Shown here: in pieces, positions 1-5,848 of the stretch
Position numbering within the stretch: the first letter of the stretch is position 1
How the letters are laid out: each line of letters starts with the position of its first letter
Assembly (NCBI GenBank): GCA_044508265.1
Contig: JBIQIB010000175.1
Location: forward strand, 1-6,100
Length of the DNA: 6,100 bases
Direction: 5' to 3'
Origin: JAEZDP01 sp044508265
GTDB lineage: Bacteria; Acidobacteriota; Vicinamibacteria; Vicinamibacterales; Vicinamibacteraceae
Notes under the pieces: model-generated
Told to the model about the DNA's origin: nothing
Seen by the model: only the letters and a program-made list of their open reading frames with translations
Databases searched by the model: none
Translations under genes and position numbers: made by a program

Positions 1-17
1 TTGCCAATAATGGCCGC

Positions 18-488
18 ATGCGGGGCAGCTCGATTGTCATGGCCGTCGCGATCTGCATCGGCCTCTTCGTCGGGATCGGCGCCTATACGTTCGTGTACGC
101 TCGCGGCTACTCCTACCTCACCAACGATCCAGCCGCCTGCGCGAACTGCCACGTGATGCGTGACCACTTTGCCGCCTGGACGCGCTCGAGCCACGCAAAC
201 GTTGCGGCCTGCAACGACTGCCACACCCCTCCCGGCACCATCGCGAAGTACGTGACGAAGGCGGAGAACGGCTTCTGGCACTCGTTCTACTTCACGACGG
301 GCAACTATCCCGATCCGCTGCGCATCACCGCCCGCAATCAGGACGTGACCGAACGCGCGTGTCGGAAGTGCCACGAGGAGCTGACCGAATCCATCGAGCC
401 CATGCGCGCGAGCCTGCGCGCGAGCGCCGCACACGACAACCGCACCTCCTGCATCCGCTGCCACGACGACGTCGGGCACATCGAATGA
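18..488 (+). CDS. nrfH: NrfH, tetraheme quinol dehydrogenase subunit of cytochrome c nitrite reductase
   Basis: NrfH is the NapC/NirT-type membrane cytochrome that oxidises menaquinol and passes electrons to NrfA on the periplasmic face. Seen here: one N-terminal membrane segment (about residues 5-27) and four CxxCH heme sites at C41-H45, C65-H69, C115-H119 and C145-H149. The first reads CANCHVM, with Met47 placed as the axial Met ligand known for NrfH heme 1. A KAENG stretch (81-85) sits in the region linked to quinol binding in this family. The 156-residue length is normal. The start is uncertain: the ATG at 18 has no ribosome-binding site, and the frame stays open to the left edge of the window, so the gene may begin earlier. 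nrfA follows 3 bp after the stop, so the two are surely co-transcribed. A generic NapC-family cytochrome is the alternative, but the adjacent nrfA makes NrfH much more likely. Confidence 0.93.
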   Translation: MRGSSIVMAVAICIGLFVGIGAYTFVYARGYSYLTNDPAACANCHVMRDHFAAWTRSSHANVAACNDCHTPPGTIAKYVTKAENGFWHSFYFTTGNYPDPLRITARNQDVTERACRKCHEELTESIEPMRASLRASAAHDNRTSCIRCHDDVGHIE

Positions 489-491
489 GCC

Positions 492-1943
492 ATGGCTGAC
501 AGCAGACGGCGCTTCTCGCTTCCGATCGTCACGGCAATCCTCGCCGCCATCGCGGCGGTCGCCGTCACGGCACTGCTCGTCAACATCTTCACGCGCCAGC
601 AGGAAGCACGAAACCCGTTCTACCGCGTCGTCGAGCTCACCGACGAGACCGAAGACCCCGCGGAGTGGGGCAAGAACTTCCCGCTGCAGTACGACACGTA
701 TCGGCGCACGGTCGATCAGGTCCGCACACGCTACGGCGGCAGCGAAGCGGTGCCGCGGCAGCCGACCGAGGCCGATCCGCGGTCGATTGTGGCGCAGAGC
801 CGCCTGGACGAGGATCCACGGCTCAGGACGATGTGGGCGGGCTACGCGTTTGCGCAGGACTTCCGCGAAGAGCGCGGGCACGCGTTCATGCTCGAGGACC
901 AGACCTTCACGGAGCGGCAGCAGGTCGTCCAGCAGCCCGGCACGTGCATGCACTGCCACGCCTCCGTCTACGTGCCGTACAAGAAGCTGGGCGACGGCGA
1001 CTTGTTCGCGGGGTTCGAGAAGATGAACCAGATGCCCTACGCCGAGGCGCGTGAGCTCGTCACGCATCCGGTGACGTGCCTCGACTGCCACGACCCGCAG
1101 ACGCTGCAGCTCCGCGTGACGAGGCCGGGGTTCATCGAAGGCATCAGGCTTCTGAAGGCAGCGGACGGGAACGAGGACTACGACGTGAACCGCGACGCCT
1201 CGCGGCAGGAGATGCGGTCGTACGTCTGCGGGCAGTGCCACGTCGAGTACTACTTCAAGGGCCCCGAGAAGCGGCTCACGTATCCCTGGCACAACGGGCT
1301 GAAGGCGGACGAGATCCTCGCGTACTACGAAGAGGTGGACTTCAACGACTGGGTTCACGCGGAGTCGGGTGCGCGGACGCTGAAGGCGCAGCATCCCGAG
1401 TTCGAGCTGTACAACCAGGGCGTGCATGCACGATCGGGCGTCGCCTGTGCCGATTGCCACATGCCGTACCAGCGGACGGGCGCGATGAAGATCAGCGACC
1501 ACCAGGTCCGCAGCCCGCTCCTCAACGTCAACCGGGCCTGCCAGACGTGCCATCGCTGGCCGGAAGACGAACTGCGCACCCGCGTCCATACGATCCAGGA
1601 CCGCACGTTCCAGGTGCGCAACGTGGCCATGGATGCCCTGATGGCGCTCATCGACGACATCAGGACGGCGAGGAGCGGCGGCGCGGATGATGCCGCACTC
1701 GAGCAGTCGCGCCGGCACCAGCGGCGCGCGCAGTTCCTGCTGGACTTCATCGAAGCCGAGAACTCGATGGGCTTCCATGCCGATCAGGAAGCGATGCGGA
1801 TTCTCGCGTTGTCATTGGACGAGTCACGCCGCGGGCAGGCGGTGCTGCCGGGGAGCACGGCGACGCCGGGCGCCGAGACGGAGATCCCGCCGACGCCGCA
1901 GGAGGTCTCACCGGGCACCCGGCCTGAAACGCAGGGACGATGA
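492..1943 (+). CDS. nrfA: NrfA, pentaheme ammonia-forming cytochrome c nitrite reductase (CxxCH-type catalytic heme)
   Basis: NrfA performs the six-electron reduction of nitrite to ammonium in the periplasm. An N-terminal hydrophobic segment (about 9-31) is a signal peptide or anchor. Heme sites: C152-H156 (CMHCH), C196-H200, C246-H250 (CGQCH followed by VEYYF), C319-H323 and C350-H354. Active-site residues of the family are visible: Arg128 (in ERGH), Tyr253 and His301 (in KAQHP). E252, Y253, K298 and Q300 match the calcium site next to the catalytic heme. The odd point is heme 1, the catalytic site: most NrfA have CxxCK with a lysine iron ligand, and here it is histidine. This is known in Campylobacter-type enzymes, so it does not imply inactivity. 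The last ~35 residues form a Pro/Thr/Glu-rich tail that looks disordered. The length of 483 is usual. The start lies 3 bp after nrfH with no clear Shine-Dalgarno, consistent with translational coupling. The identity is very secure. Confidence 0.96.
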   Translation: MADSRRRFSLPIVTAILAAIAAVAVTALLVNIFTRQQEARNPFYRVVELTDETEDPAEWGKNFPLQYDTYRRTVDQVRTRYGGSEAVPRQPTEADPRSIVAQSRLDEDPRLRTMWAGYAFAQDFREERGHAFMLEDQTFTERQQVVQQPGTCMHCHASVYVPYKKLGDGDLFAGFEKMNQMPYAEARELVTHPVTCLDCHDPQTLQLRVTRPGFIEGIRLLKAADGNEDYDVNRDASRQEMRSYVCGQCHVEYYFKGPEKRLTYPWHNGLKADEILAYYEEVDFNDWVHAESGARTLKAQHPEFELYNQGVHARSGVACADCHMPYQRTGAMKISDHQVRSPLLNVNRACQTCHRWPEDELRTRVHTIQDRTFQVRNVAMDALMALIDDIRTARSGGADDAALEQSRRHQRRAQFLLDFIEAENSMGFHADQEAMRILALSLDESRRGQAVLPGSTATPGAETEIPPTPQEVSPGTRPETQGR

Positions 1944-3388
1944 TCGCCCGTCTCGTGCTCGTGGCGCTCACGTGCGCAGCGCCAGCTGCCGCGCAGTCAC
2001 CACCAGCGCCGCCATCACCCCCGGAGTGGCAGCCGATCGTGCGGAACCTCACGCGGGCGGAGGTCTGGCAGTTCTTCGAACCACTTCCTGCGCCGACCGT
2101 CGGCGATCCGGAGACGGCGCATGTCGGTAACCGCCTCCTTGCGGGCCTGCGGTGGCGACGCGGCCGCCTGGACGCGACAGCGGCCCTCCAGTACGTGCAG
2201 TTCGGCGGGTTGCCCGCGGACGCGATCGGCCCCGGGGCGCTCGGGACGGGCGCGCTGTACTACGACCACGCCGGCGACACGTCGAGCTCGCAGGTGTACC
2301 TGCGAACGGCCTCGCTCGCCATGCGCGGCATCGCCGACCGACTGGACGTGCAGGTGGGACGGTTCGGGTACACGTCTGGCGCCGAGCGTGCCTCGGGTAC
2401 TCCCAGGATCGAGAGCGTCAAACGGATGCGCCTCGACTCCCGCCTGATTGGCGAGTTCGAGTGGTCGCTGTATCAACGAGCGTTCGACGGCGTCCGAGCG
2501 GATTGGCGGGCGCCGACCTGGACGCTCACCGGCGCCGTACTTCGACCCACGCAGGGTGGCTTCGAAGATGCGGCCGGCATCGGCATCGACGACATCTCGG
2601 TGAGCAACGTGGCGTGGACCGCCGCGCCGGGTCTCGTGATTCCGGCGACCGAGGTCCAGGCATTCGCCGCAATGTACAGGGATGACCGGACGGTGACCGC
2701 GCGTCCCGACAACACAGGCCTTGGCGCGACGGCCGTGGACATGACGATCACGACGTTCGGGGGGCACACGGTGTCCGCGTTGCCGGTGCGCAGCGGGGAG
2801 CTGGACGTGCTGACGTGGTTCGCCGTGCAGACGGGCGACTGGTACGAGCAGTCACATCGCGCGATCGGCTGGTCGCTGGAGGGCGGGCATCAGTGGCCGG
2901 ACGCGCCAGGTGCGCCATGGTTGCGCGGCGGCATCCTCCGGACGAGCGGTGACAGGGACCCGGCAGACCGGCGCCACGGCACCTTCTTCCCGATGCTGCC
3001 GACCGTCCGCCGCTATTCGCAGTCCACGCTGACGACCCTCGCCAACATCCAGGACGTGTTCGCACAGGTAATCGTCCGCCCCCGACCGACGATCACCGCC
3101 CGTGTGGACGTTCATGCCCTGACGCTCGCATCTGCTGCGGATCGCTGGTATGGCGGAAGCGGCGCCACACAGGAAGAGGGCCGCATCTTCGGCTACACGA
3201 CACGACCATCGGGAGGCCAGCGGCGGGTCACGAATGTCGTGGAGGCTTCGCTCGAATGGCGAATCCATCCGAAATGGACTGCGGCCGCCTACGCTGCGGC
3301 TGCGAGCGCCGGGCCGATGGTACGACACTCGTTTCAGGATCGCCCAGCCATGTTCTTCTATCTCGAAAGCCAGGTGTCGGTCTTCTGA
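1940..3388 (+). CDS. Outer-membrane beta-barrel porin, alginate-export (AlgE-like) family
   Basis: A predicted outer-membrane channel. Seen: a signal peptide (about 1-19, ending AAAQ, probable cleavage after Ala18), a Pro-rich linker (20-32), then alternating amphipathic strands to a C-terminal phenylalanine (SQVSVF), the usual BAM-recognition ending. Family-like motifs include VGRFGYTSGAER (139-150) and SGDRDPADRRHGTFFPMLPT (336-355), which resembles the conserved SGD..D...GTF..L.PT segment of alginate-export-domain proteins. The length of 482 is normal for an 18-stranded barrel. Its ATG overlaps the nrfA stop (ATGA), so it is translated with nrfA. I infer a role in exchange of small anions or ammonium for the Nrf system rather than alginate export, since no polysaccharide genes are present. 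The substrate cannot be read from the sequence. An AGGGA lies only 2 nt before the ATG, too close to be a good ribosome-binding site. Confidence 0.82.
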   Translation: MIARLVLVALTCAAPAAAQSPPAPPSPPEWQPIVRNLTRAEVWQFFEPLPAPTVGDPETAHVGNRLLAGLRWRRGRLDATAALQYVQFGGLPADAIGPGALGTGALYYDHAGDTSSSQVYLRTASLAMRGIADRLDVQVGRFGYTSGAERASGTPRIESVKRMRLDSRLIGEFEWSLYQRAFDGVRADWRAPTWTLTGAVLRPTQGGFEDAAGIGIDDISVSNVAWTAAPGLVIPATEVQAFAAMYRDDRTVTARPDNTGLGATAVDMTITTFGGHTVSALPVRSGELDVLTWFAVQTGDWYEQSHRAIGWSLEGGHQWPDAPGAPWLRGGILRTSGDRDPADRRHGTFFPMLPTVRRYSQSTLTTLANIQDVFAQVIVRPRPTITARVDVHALTLASAADRWYGGSGATQEEGRIFGYTTRPSGGQRRVTNVVEASLEWRIHPKWTAAAYAAAASAGPMVRHSFQDRPAMFFYLESQVSVF

Positions 3389-3422
3389 CGTACGCCCGCC
3401 GAGCTCAGCGGTTAGGTAATTC

Positions 3423-3435
3423 ATGTATAATACAT
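3423..3435 (+). promoter_or_regulatory. Perfect TATAAT -10 box inside a 13-bp palindrome, upstream of the frnE-like gene
   Basis: The sequence ATGTAT-A-ATACAT is a perfect inverted repeat (6-bp arms, one central base). TATAAT occupies 3426-3431, matching the sigma-70-type -10 consensus exactly. It lies in a short AT-rich island in otherwise GC-rich DNA. A start point about 7 bp after the -10 would fall on the A of the ATG at 3438, and no Shine-Dalgarno fits in between, so the transcript may be leaderless. No convincing -35 hexamer is seen at 16-18 bp spacing. The palindrome looks like a repressor operator covering the promoter, but the regulator is unknown, and part of the symmetry comes from TATAAT itself. 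Confidence 0.65.
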
Positions 3436-3437
3436 AG

Positions 3438-4166
3438 ATGAATAACATCGCACGAGCGACAGCAGAAACCGCTGGACCGCTGACCGTCGAGATCTACTCC
3501 GACATCGCCTGTCCGTGGTGTTACATCGGCGAACGCCGTCTCGAGCGCGCGCTTGCGGCCCTCCCGGCAGACGAGCGGATCGAGGTCGTGTTCCGGCCGT
3601 CCCAGCTCGACCCGGCAGCACCAGCGACGGCCGTCCCGCTGACCCAGTACCTCGAGCGTCGCTATGGGGCGCGCGCGAGCGGGATGCTGTCTGCCGTGAG
3701 CCGGACCGCCGCAGGCGAGGGCATCACGATGGACTGGGACCGCGCGTTGTCGGTGAACACGCGCACCGCGCACCGCCTGCTGCAGTGGGCGCTCCGCGAA
3801 GGGGGGCCGGAGGTCCAGCGCAAGGTCGCCGGTGAGCTGTTCGCCATGCACTTCGAGCGCGGCGGCGACGTCGCGGACGCCGATCAGCTCGCCACTGCCG
3901 CAGGCGCGGCAGGGCTCGACGCGTCACGCGCGCGCGACTACCTCGCGTCCGACCAGGGCGCCGCGGAGATCGACGAGGCCTTCGACGCGGCACGCACGCT
4001 TGGCATCACGGCCGTGCCGACCTTCGTGATCGACGGTCGCTACGCGGTGCAGGGCGCGCAGCCAGCGTCGGACCTCGTGCGCGTCCTCGAGCAGGCGCTG
4101 TCCACGCCGCGTCCGCCCGAAGCCTCGAGCGCGGAGGCGTGCGTCGACGGCGTCTGCGCGACGTAG
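3438..4166 (+). CDS. FrnE-like DsbA-family thiol-disulfide oxidoreductase, cytosolic
   Basis: A thioredoxin-fold protein of the DsbA/FrnE branch. Seen: strand VEIYSDIACPWC with active-site Cys25-Pro-Trp-Cys28 followed by YIGERRLE, the signature of FrnE-like proteins. A helical insert spans roughly 60-170, and the cis-proline loop is TAVPTF (Pro194). The C-terminus carries a second cysteine pair, Cys235-X4-Cys240. No signal peptide or membrane segment is present, so it should act in the cytosol. In Deinococcus, FrnE has both a CPWC and a C-terminal CX4C pair and is tied to oxidative stress tolerance; the same layout suggests a similar thiol-redox role here. The length of 242 is typical. The start at 3438 is the only in-frame start before the fold begins and sits just after a TATAAT box. 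Its own promoter separates it from the nrf operon. The family call is secure; the physiological substrate is unknown. Confidence 0.9.
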   Translation: MNNIARATAETAGPLTVEIYSDIACPWCYIGERRLERALAALPADERIEVVFRPSQLDPAAPATAVPLTQYLERRYGARASGMLSAVSRTAAGEGITMDWDRALSVNTRTAHRLLQWALREGGPEVQRKVAGELFAMHFERGGDVADADQLATAAGAAGLDASRARDYLASDQGAAEIDEAFDAARTLGITAVPTFVIDGRYAVQGAQPASDLVRVLEQALSTPRPPEASSAEACVDGVCAT

Positions 4167-4206
4167 CGGACAGTTGCGCTCTCCTTCAGGGCACACCGAT
4201 GGGTCA

Positions 4207-4258
4207 CCTGCATTGCCGACGTGCGTCCGACTTTCGCGCACCCAACGTACAATGCAGG
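4207..4258. repeat. 9-bp perfect inverted repeat with nested smaller pairs, between the frnE-like gene and the basic protein gene
   Basis: CCTGCATTG at 4207-4215 is exactly complementary to CAATGCAGG at 4250-4258. Inside, ACGT (4219-4222) can pair with ACGT (4245-4248), or GTGCG (4221-4225) with CGCAC (4237-4241). The structure could fold as RNA or mark a protein site. No T-run follows, so a classical intrinsic terminator is not supported. The right arm overlaps the possible -10 TACAAT at 4248-4253. Confidence 0.6.
4248..4253 (+). promoter_or_regulatory. Possible -10 box for the basic protein gene
   Basis: TACAAT differs by one base from TATAAT and would place a start near 4260, giving a leader of about 36 nt that contains the strong Shine-Dalgarno. 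No good -35 hexamer is found at 16-18 bp; TTGCCG at 4213-4218 is too far away (29 bp). The site lies in the right arm of the inverted repeat. It is weakly supported. Confidence 0.35.
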
Positions 4259-4283
4259 AACATTCCCTGACTGTGACAGCCTG

Positions 4284-4289
4284 AGGAGG
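4284..4289 (+). promoter_or_regulatory. Strong Shine-Dalgarno deciding the start at 4296
   Basis: A perfect AGGAGG sits 6 nt before the ATG at 4296. It rules in this start over the in-frame GTG at 4221, which would read through the inverted repeat and this ribosome-binding site. It is the best Shine-Dalgarno in the window. Confidence 0.85.
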
Positions 4290-4295
4290 CGGCGC

Positions 4296-4595
4296 ATGGC
4301 CAAGAAGGCGACCTCATCGCGCGCGAGCGGCACCGGCGCGGCACGCAAGACGACGGCGGCGAAGAAGGCGAGCAGCACGTCCACGACACGGAAGACCGCG
4401 GCGAGCAAGGCGTCTTCGACCAGGTCCTCCGTGAAGAAGCACGTGGGCGACGTGATCGGACTCGGACGCTCACGCGCCAAGAAGAGCATCCCCGAGGGCG
4501 AAGGGCGCGCCAGGGGGATCGAGATCACGCCGAAGCGACAAGCCGGCCTGAAGCCCGCGCGCGTCGTCGGCGGGGTCCGCGGCCGCAACAAGTAA
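4296..4595 (+). CDS. Small, very basic Lys/Ala/Ser/Thr-rich protein, histone-H1-like tail (hypothetical)
   Basis: Not assigned to a named family. The 99 residues contain 26 Lys/Arg against 4 Asp/Glu, and no Cys or Trp. The first half (3-48) is low-complexity A/K/S/T, with a degenerate 15-residue repeat: RKTTAAKKASSTSTT (17-31) and RKTAASKASSTRSS (32-45). Such composition is typical of bacterial H1-like nucleoid proteins and of basic extensions on HU, so binding DNA or RNA is a reasonable inference. The second half (46-99) is less repetitive: VKKHVGDVIGLGRSRAKKS, then a Gly/Arg/Pro-containing tail ending VRGRNK, with no fold I recognise. The start is set by the AGGAGG 6 nt upstream. The gene is monocistronic or follows the frnE-like gene by 129 bp, and its 3' end faces the baeRF-like gene. 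Coding status is supported by the ribosome-binding site and by preferred GC-rich codons. Confidence 0.75.
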   Translation: MAKKATSSRASGTGAARKTTAAKKASSTSTTRKTAASKASSTRSSVKKHVGDVIGLGRSRAKKSIPEGEGRARGIEITPKRQAGLKPARVVGGVRGRNK

Positions 4596-4612
4596 GCTCG
4601 GCCGAACGCTTG

Positions 4613-4640
4613 TCGGCTGGTCGGCTGGTCGGCTGGTCGG
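4613..4640. repeat. Tandem 8-bp repeat, 3.5 copies, in the convergent intergenic gap
   Basis: TCGGCTGG occurs three times head to tail (4613-4620, 4621-4628, 4629-4636), followed by a partial TCGG. It lies between two converging genes (stops at 4595 and 4672). It is probably a slippage-prone simple repeat. No hairpin with a T-run is present in the 76-bp gap, so I see no intrinsic terminator for either gene. Confidence 0.9.
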
Positions 4641-4671
4641 GTCGCTTCCGCCCGCGCGCAGCAGCGGCGCC

Positions 4672-5823
4672 TCAGAACCGGTAGATCGCCGCCACGCCCG
4701 TGTCGGTGGGCATCCGCTCCGCCGGCACGACCACCACGCGTCCGCCCGCGCCGAGCACCATCTCGGCGAGATCGTCGAGGGTGTCATCCACCTCGGGGTG
4801 TCCGATGTCATCGAGTTCGACGCGTCCCGTGGACGCGTCGATCCGTCCAGGCACCTCGCGGTCGGCCTGGATGAGCAGCGTGGCCACCCGGCCCATGACC
4901 GCCGCCTCGGCCACCGCCGCCAGGTCGTCCGCCGCCAGGCCTTTCGCGAGCCCACCCTCGAACGCCTCACGCAACGCGGCGAGTCGGCCGAGATAGTTCG
5001 GCTCCATCACCTGCCACGCACGCTCGCGCAACTCCTCGACGGTGAGCGCGTCAGGGTTGATGTCGATGCCGCCGTCGATGAGCGCGCGGTTGCGGCTGAC
5101 GCGGTGGAACGTGCCATGGTGCTCAGGCAGCGCGGCCAGGATCAGCGGCAGCCCCGACGGCTGCGAATACCGCTCGATCACGGCCTCGTCCACCGCGCGA
5201 AAGAACCGCTCGGTGTCGGCGCGCACGGTGTCCCTCTCGCCGCCGCCCTGATAGACCGGCGAGCCGTACGCGGCGCCGGAGACCGCCACGGCCACGTCGG
5301 ATTCACCCGTCTCCCTATCCCCGACGACGTCGGACGGAGCGGTCGGGAACGTCTCCGGCAACTGGACCTCGTCCAGCACGTCACGGTTGCCCTCGAAGAG
5401 CCTGACGCTTCCCCGGCTCAGCGCGAGCACATGGAACCGGTCGGCTGACTGCTGGATGCGCAGCAGCGGCTTGGTGTGAAAGCTGTCGGCCACGATCGCC
5501 AGTTCCGGCACCGGCCGCTGCAGCCGATACACGCGAAAGATCGTCGTCGTCGCAAGCACCGCGAGCCCGTCGTACTGGTGGTTCCAGAACGGCTCGTCGG
5601 CAGCCAGCGCGTGGAACGGCTCGAGCAGCGCCCTCGCGTCGCGTGCCGCGTACTTCTCCTGAAGCGATGCTTCCAGCGAGCGCACGAGGTTCCTGAAGCG
5701 TATCGGGTCCTGCTGCGACCCGGGATGGTGGCGATGCGTCGGCTGGTAGAGCGACAGGCACGGCGGCTCCACCGCCGTCGCGTCGGGCAGCAGGCTCGAG
5801 GGGCCTGCATCCTGAAAAGTCAT
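4672..5823 (-). CDS. baeRF-type (bacterial archaeo-eukaryotic release factor-like) protein, probably family 3
   Basis: Resembles the bacterial relatives of eRF1/Pelota defined by comparative genomics, which are predicted to act at the ribosome in termination, rescue or stress. Seen: an N-terminal domain opening with PCLSLYQPTHRHHPG (21-35) and a helix with IRFRNLVRSLE, typical of family 3. The middle domain has a loop YQGGGERD (191-198) before FFRAVDEAV, where eRF1 has its GGQ loop. The C-terminal alpha/beta domain holds VATLLIQADREVPGRID (313-329) and ends VVVVPAERMPTDTGVAAIYRF, like the eRF1 domain 3 / L7Ae-like fold. There is no signal or membrane segment, so it is cytosolic. The length of 383 is normal. 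The ATG at 5823 is preceded by a Shine-Dalgarno (GAGGGAG). It is likely co-transcribed with the small membrane-protein gene 25 bp upstream. The family call is from memory of motifs; the biochemical role is unproven for this family. Confidence 0.78.
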   Translation of the reverse strand: MTFQDAGPSSLLPDATAVEPPCLSLYQPTHRHHPGSQQDPIRFRNLVRSLEASLQEKYAARDARALLEPFHALAADEPFWNHQYDGLAVLATTTIFRVYRLQRPVPELAIVADSFHTKPLLRIQQSADRFHVLALSRGSVRLFEGNRDVLDEVQLPETFPTAPSDVVGDRETGESDVAVAVSGAAYGSPVYQGGGERDTVRADTERFFRAVDEAVIERYSQPSGLPLILAALPEHHGTFHRVSRNRALIDGGIDINPDALTVEELRERAWQVMEPNYLGRLAALREAFEGGLAKGLAADDLAAVAEAAVMGRVATLLIQADREVPGRIDASTGRVELDDIGHPEVDDTLDDLAEMVLGAGGRVVVVPAERMPTDTGVAAIYRF

Positions 5824-5827
5824 GGCA

Positions 5828-5834
5828 CTCCCTC
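5828..5834 (-). promoter_or_regulatory. Shine-Dalgarno of the baeRF-like gene
   Basis: On the minus strand, GAGGGAG lies 4 nt before the ATG at 5823 (its GAGG core is 7 nt away). It supports this start rather than an internal one. Confidence 0.7.
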
Positions 5835-5848
5835 TTCACACGAACGAA

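Noticed and set aside
2015..2767. Long open frame of 250 codons on the minus strand inside the porin gene
   Set aside because: It is antisense to a well-supported outer-membrane barrel, has no recognisable domain and is rich in Arg/Gly/Pro as expected for a shadow frame in GC-rich DNA.
3389..3415. Possible terminator after the porin gene (CCGC...GCGG around GAGCTC)
   Set aside because: Only a 4-bp stem with a mismatch forms and there is no T-run, so it does not meet the pattern of an intrinsic terminator.
2852..3448. 198-codon minus-strand frame spanning the porin end and the frnE promoter region
   Set aside because: It overlaps the coding porin end and the AT-rich promoter island; its composition is typical of an antisense shadow and no ribosome-binding site or domain is evident.
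4221..4295. N-terminal extension of the basic protein from the GTG at 4221
   Set aside because: It would translate through the inverted repeat and the AGGAGG. The ATG at 4296 has ideal ribosome-binding-site spacing and starts the typical MAKK opening.
4613..4640. CRISPR-like or iteron-like array
   Set aside because: The 8-bp units are directly adjacent with no spacers, and no cas or replication gene is nearby. It is a simple tandem repeat.
4798..5448. 216-codon plus-strand frame antisense to the baeRF-like gene
   Set aside because: The opposite strand carries clear family motifs and a good Shine-Dalgarno; this frame has none.
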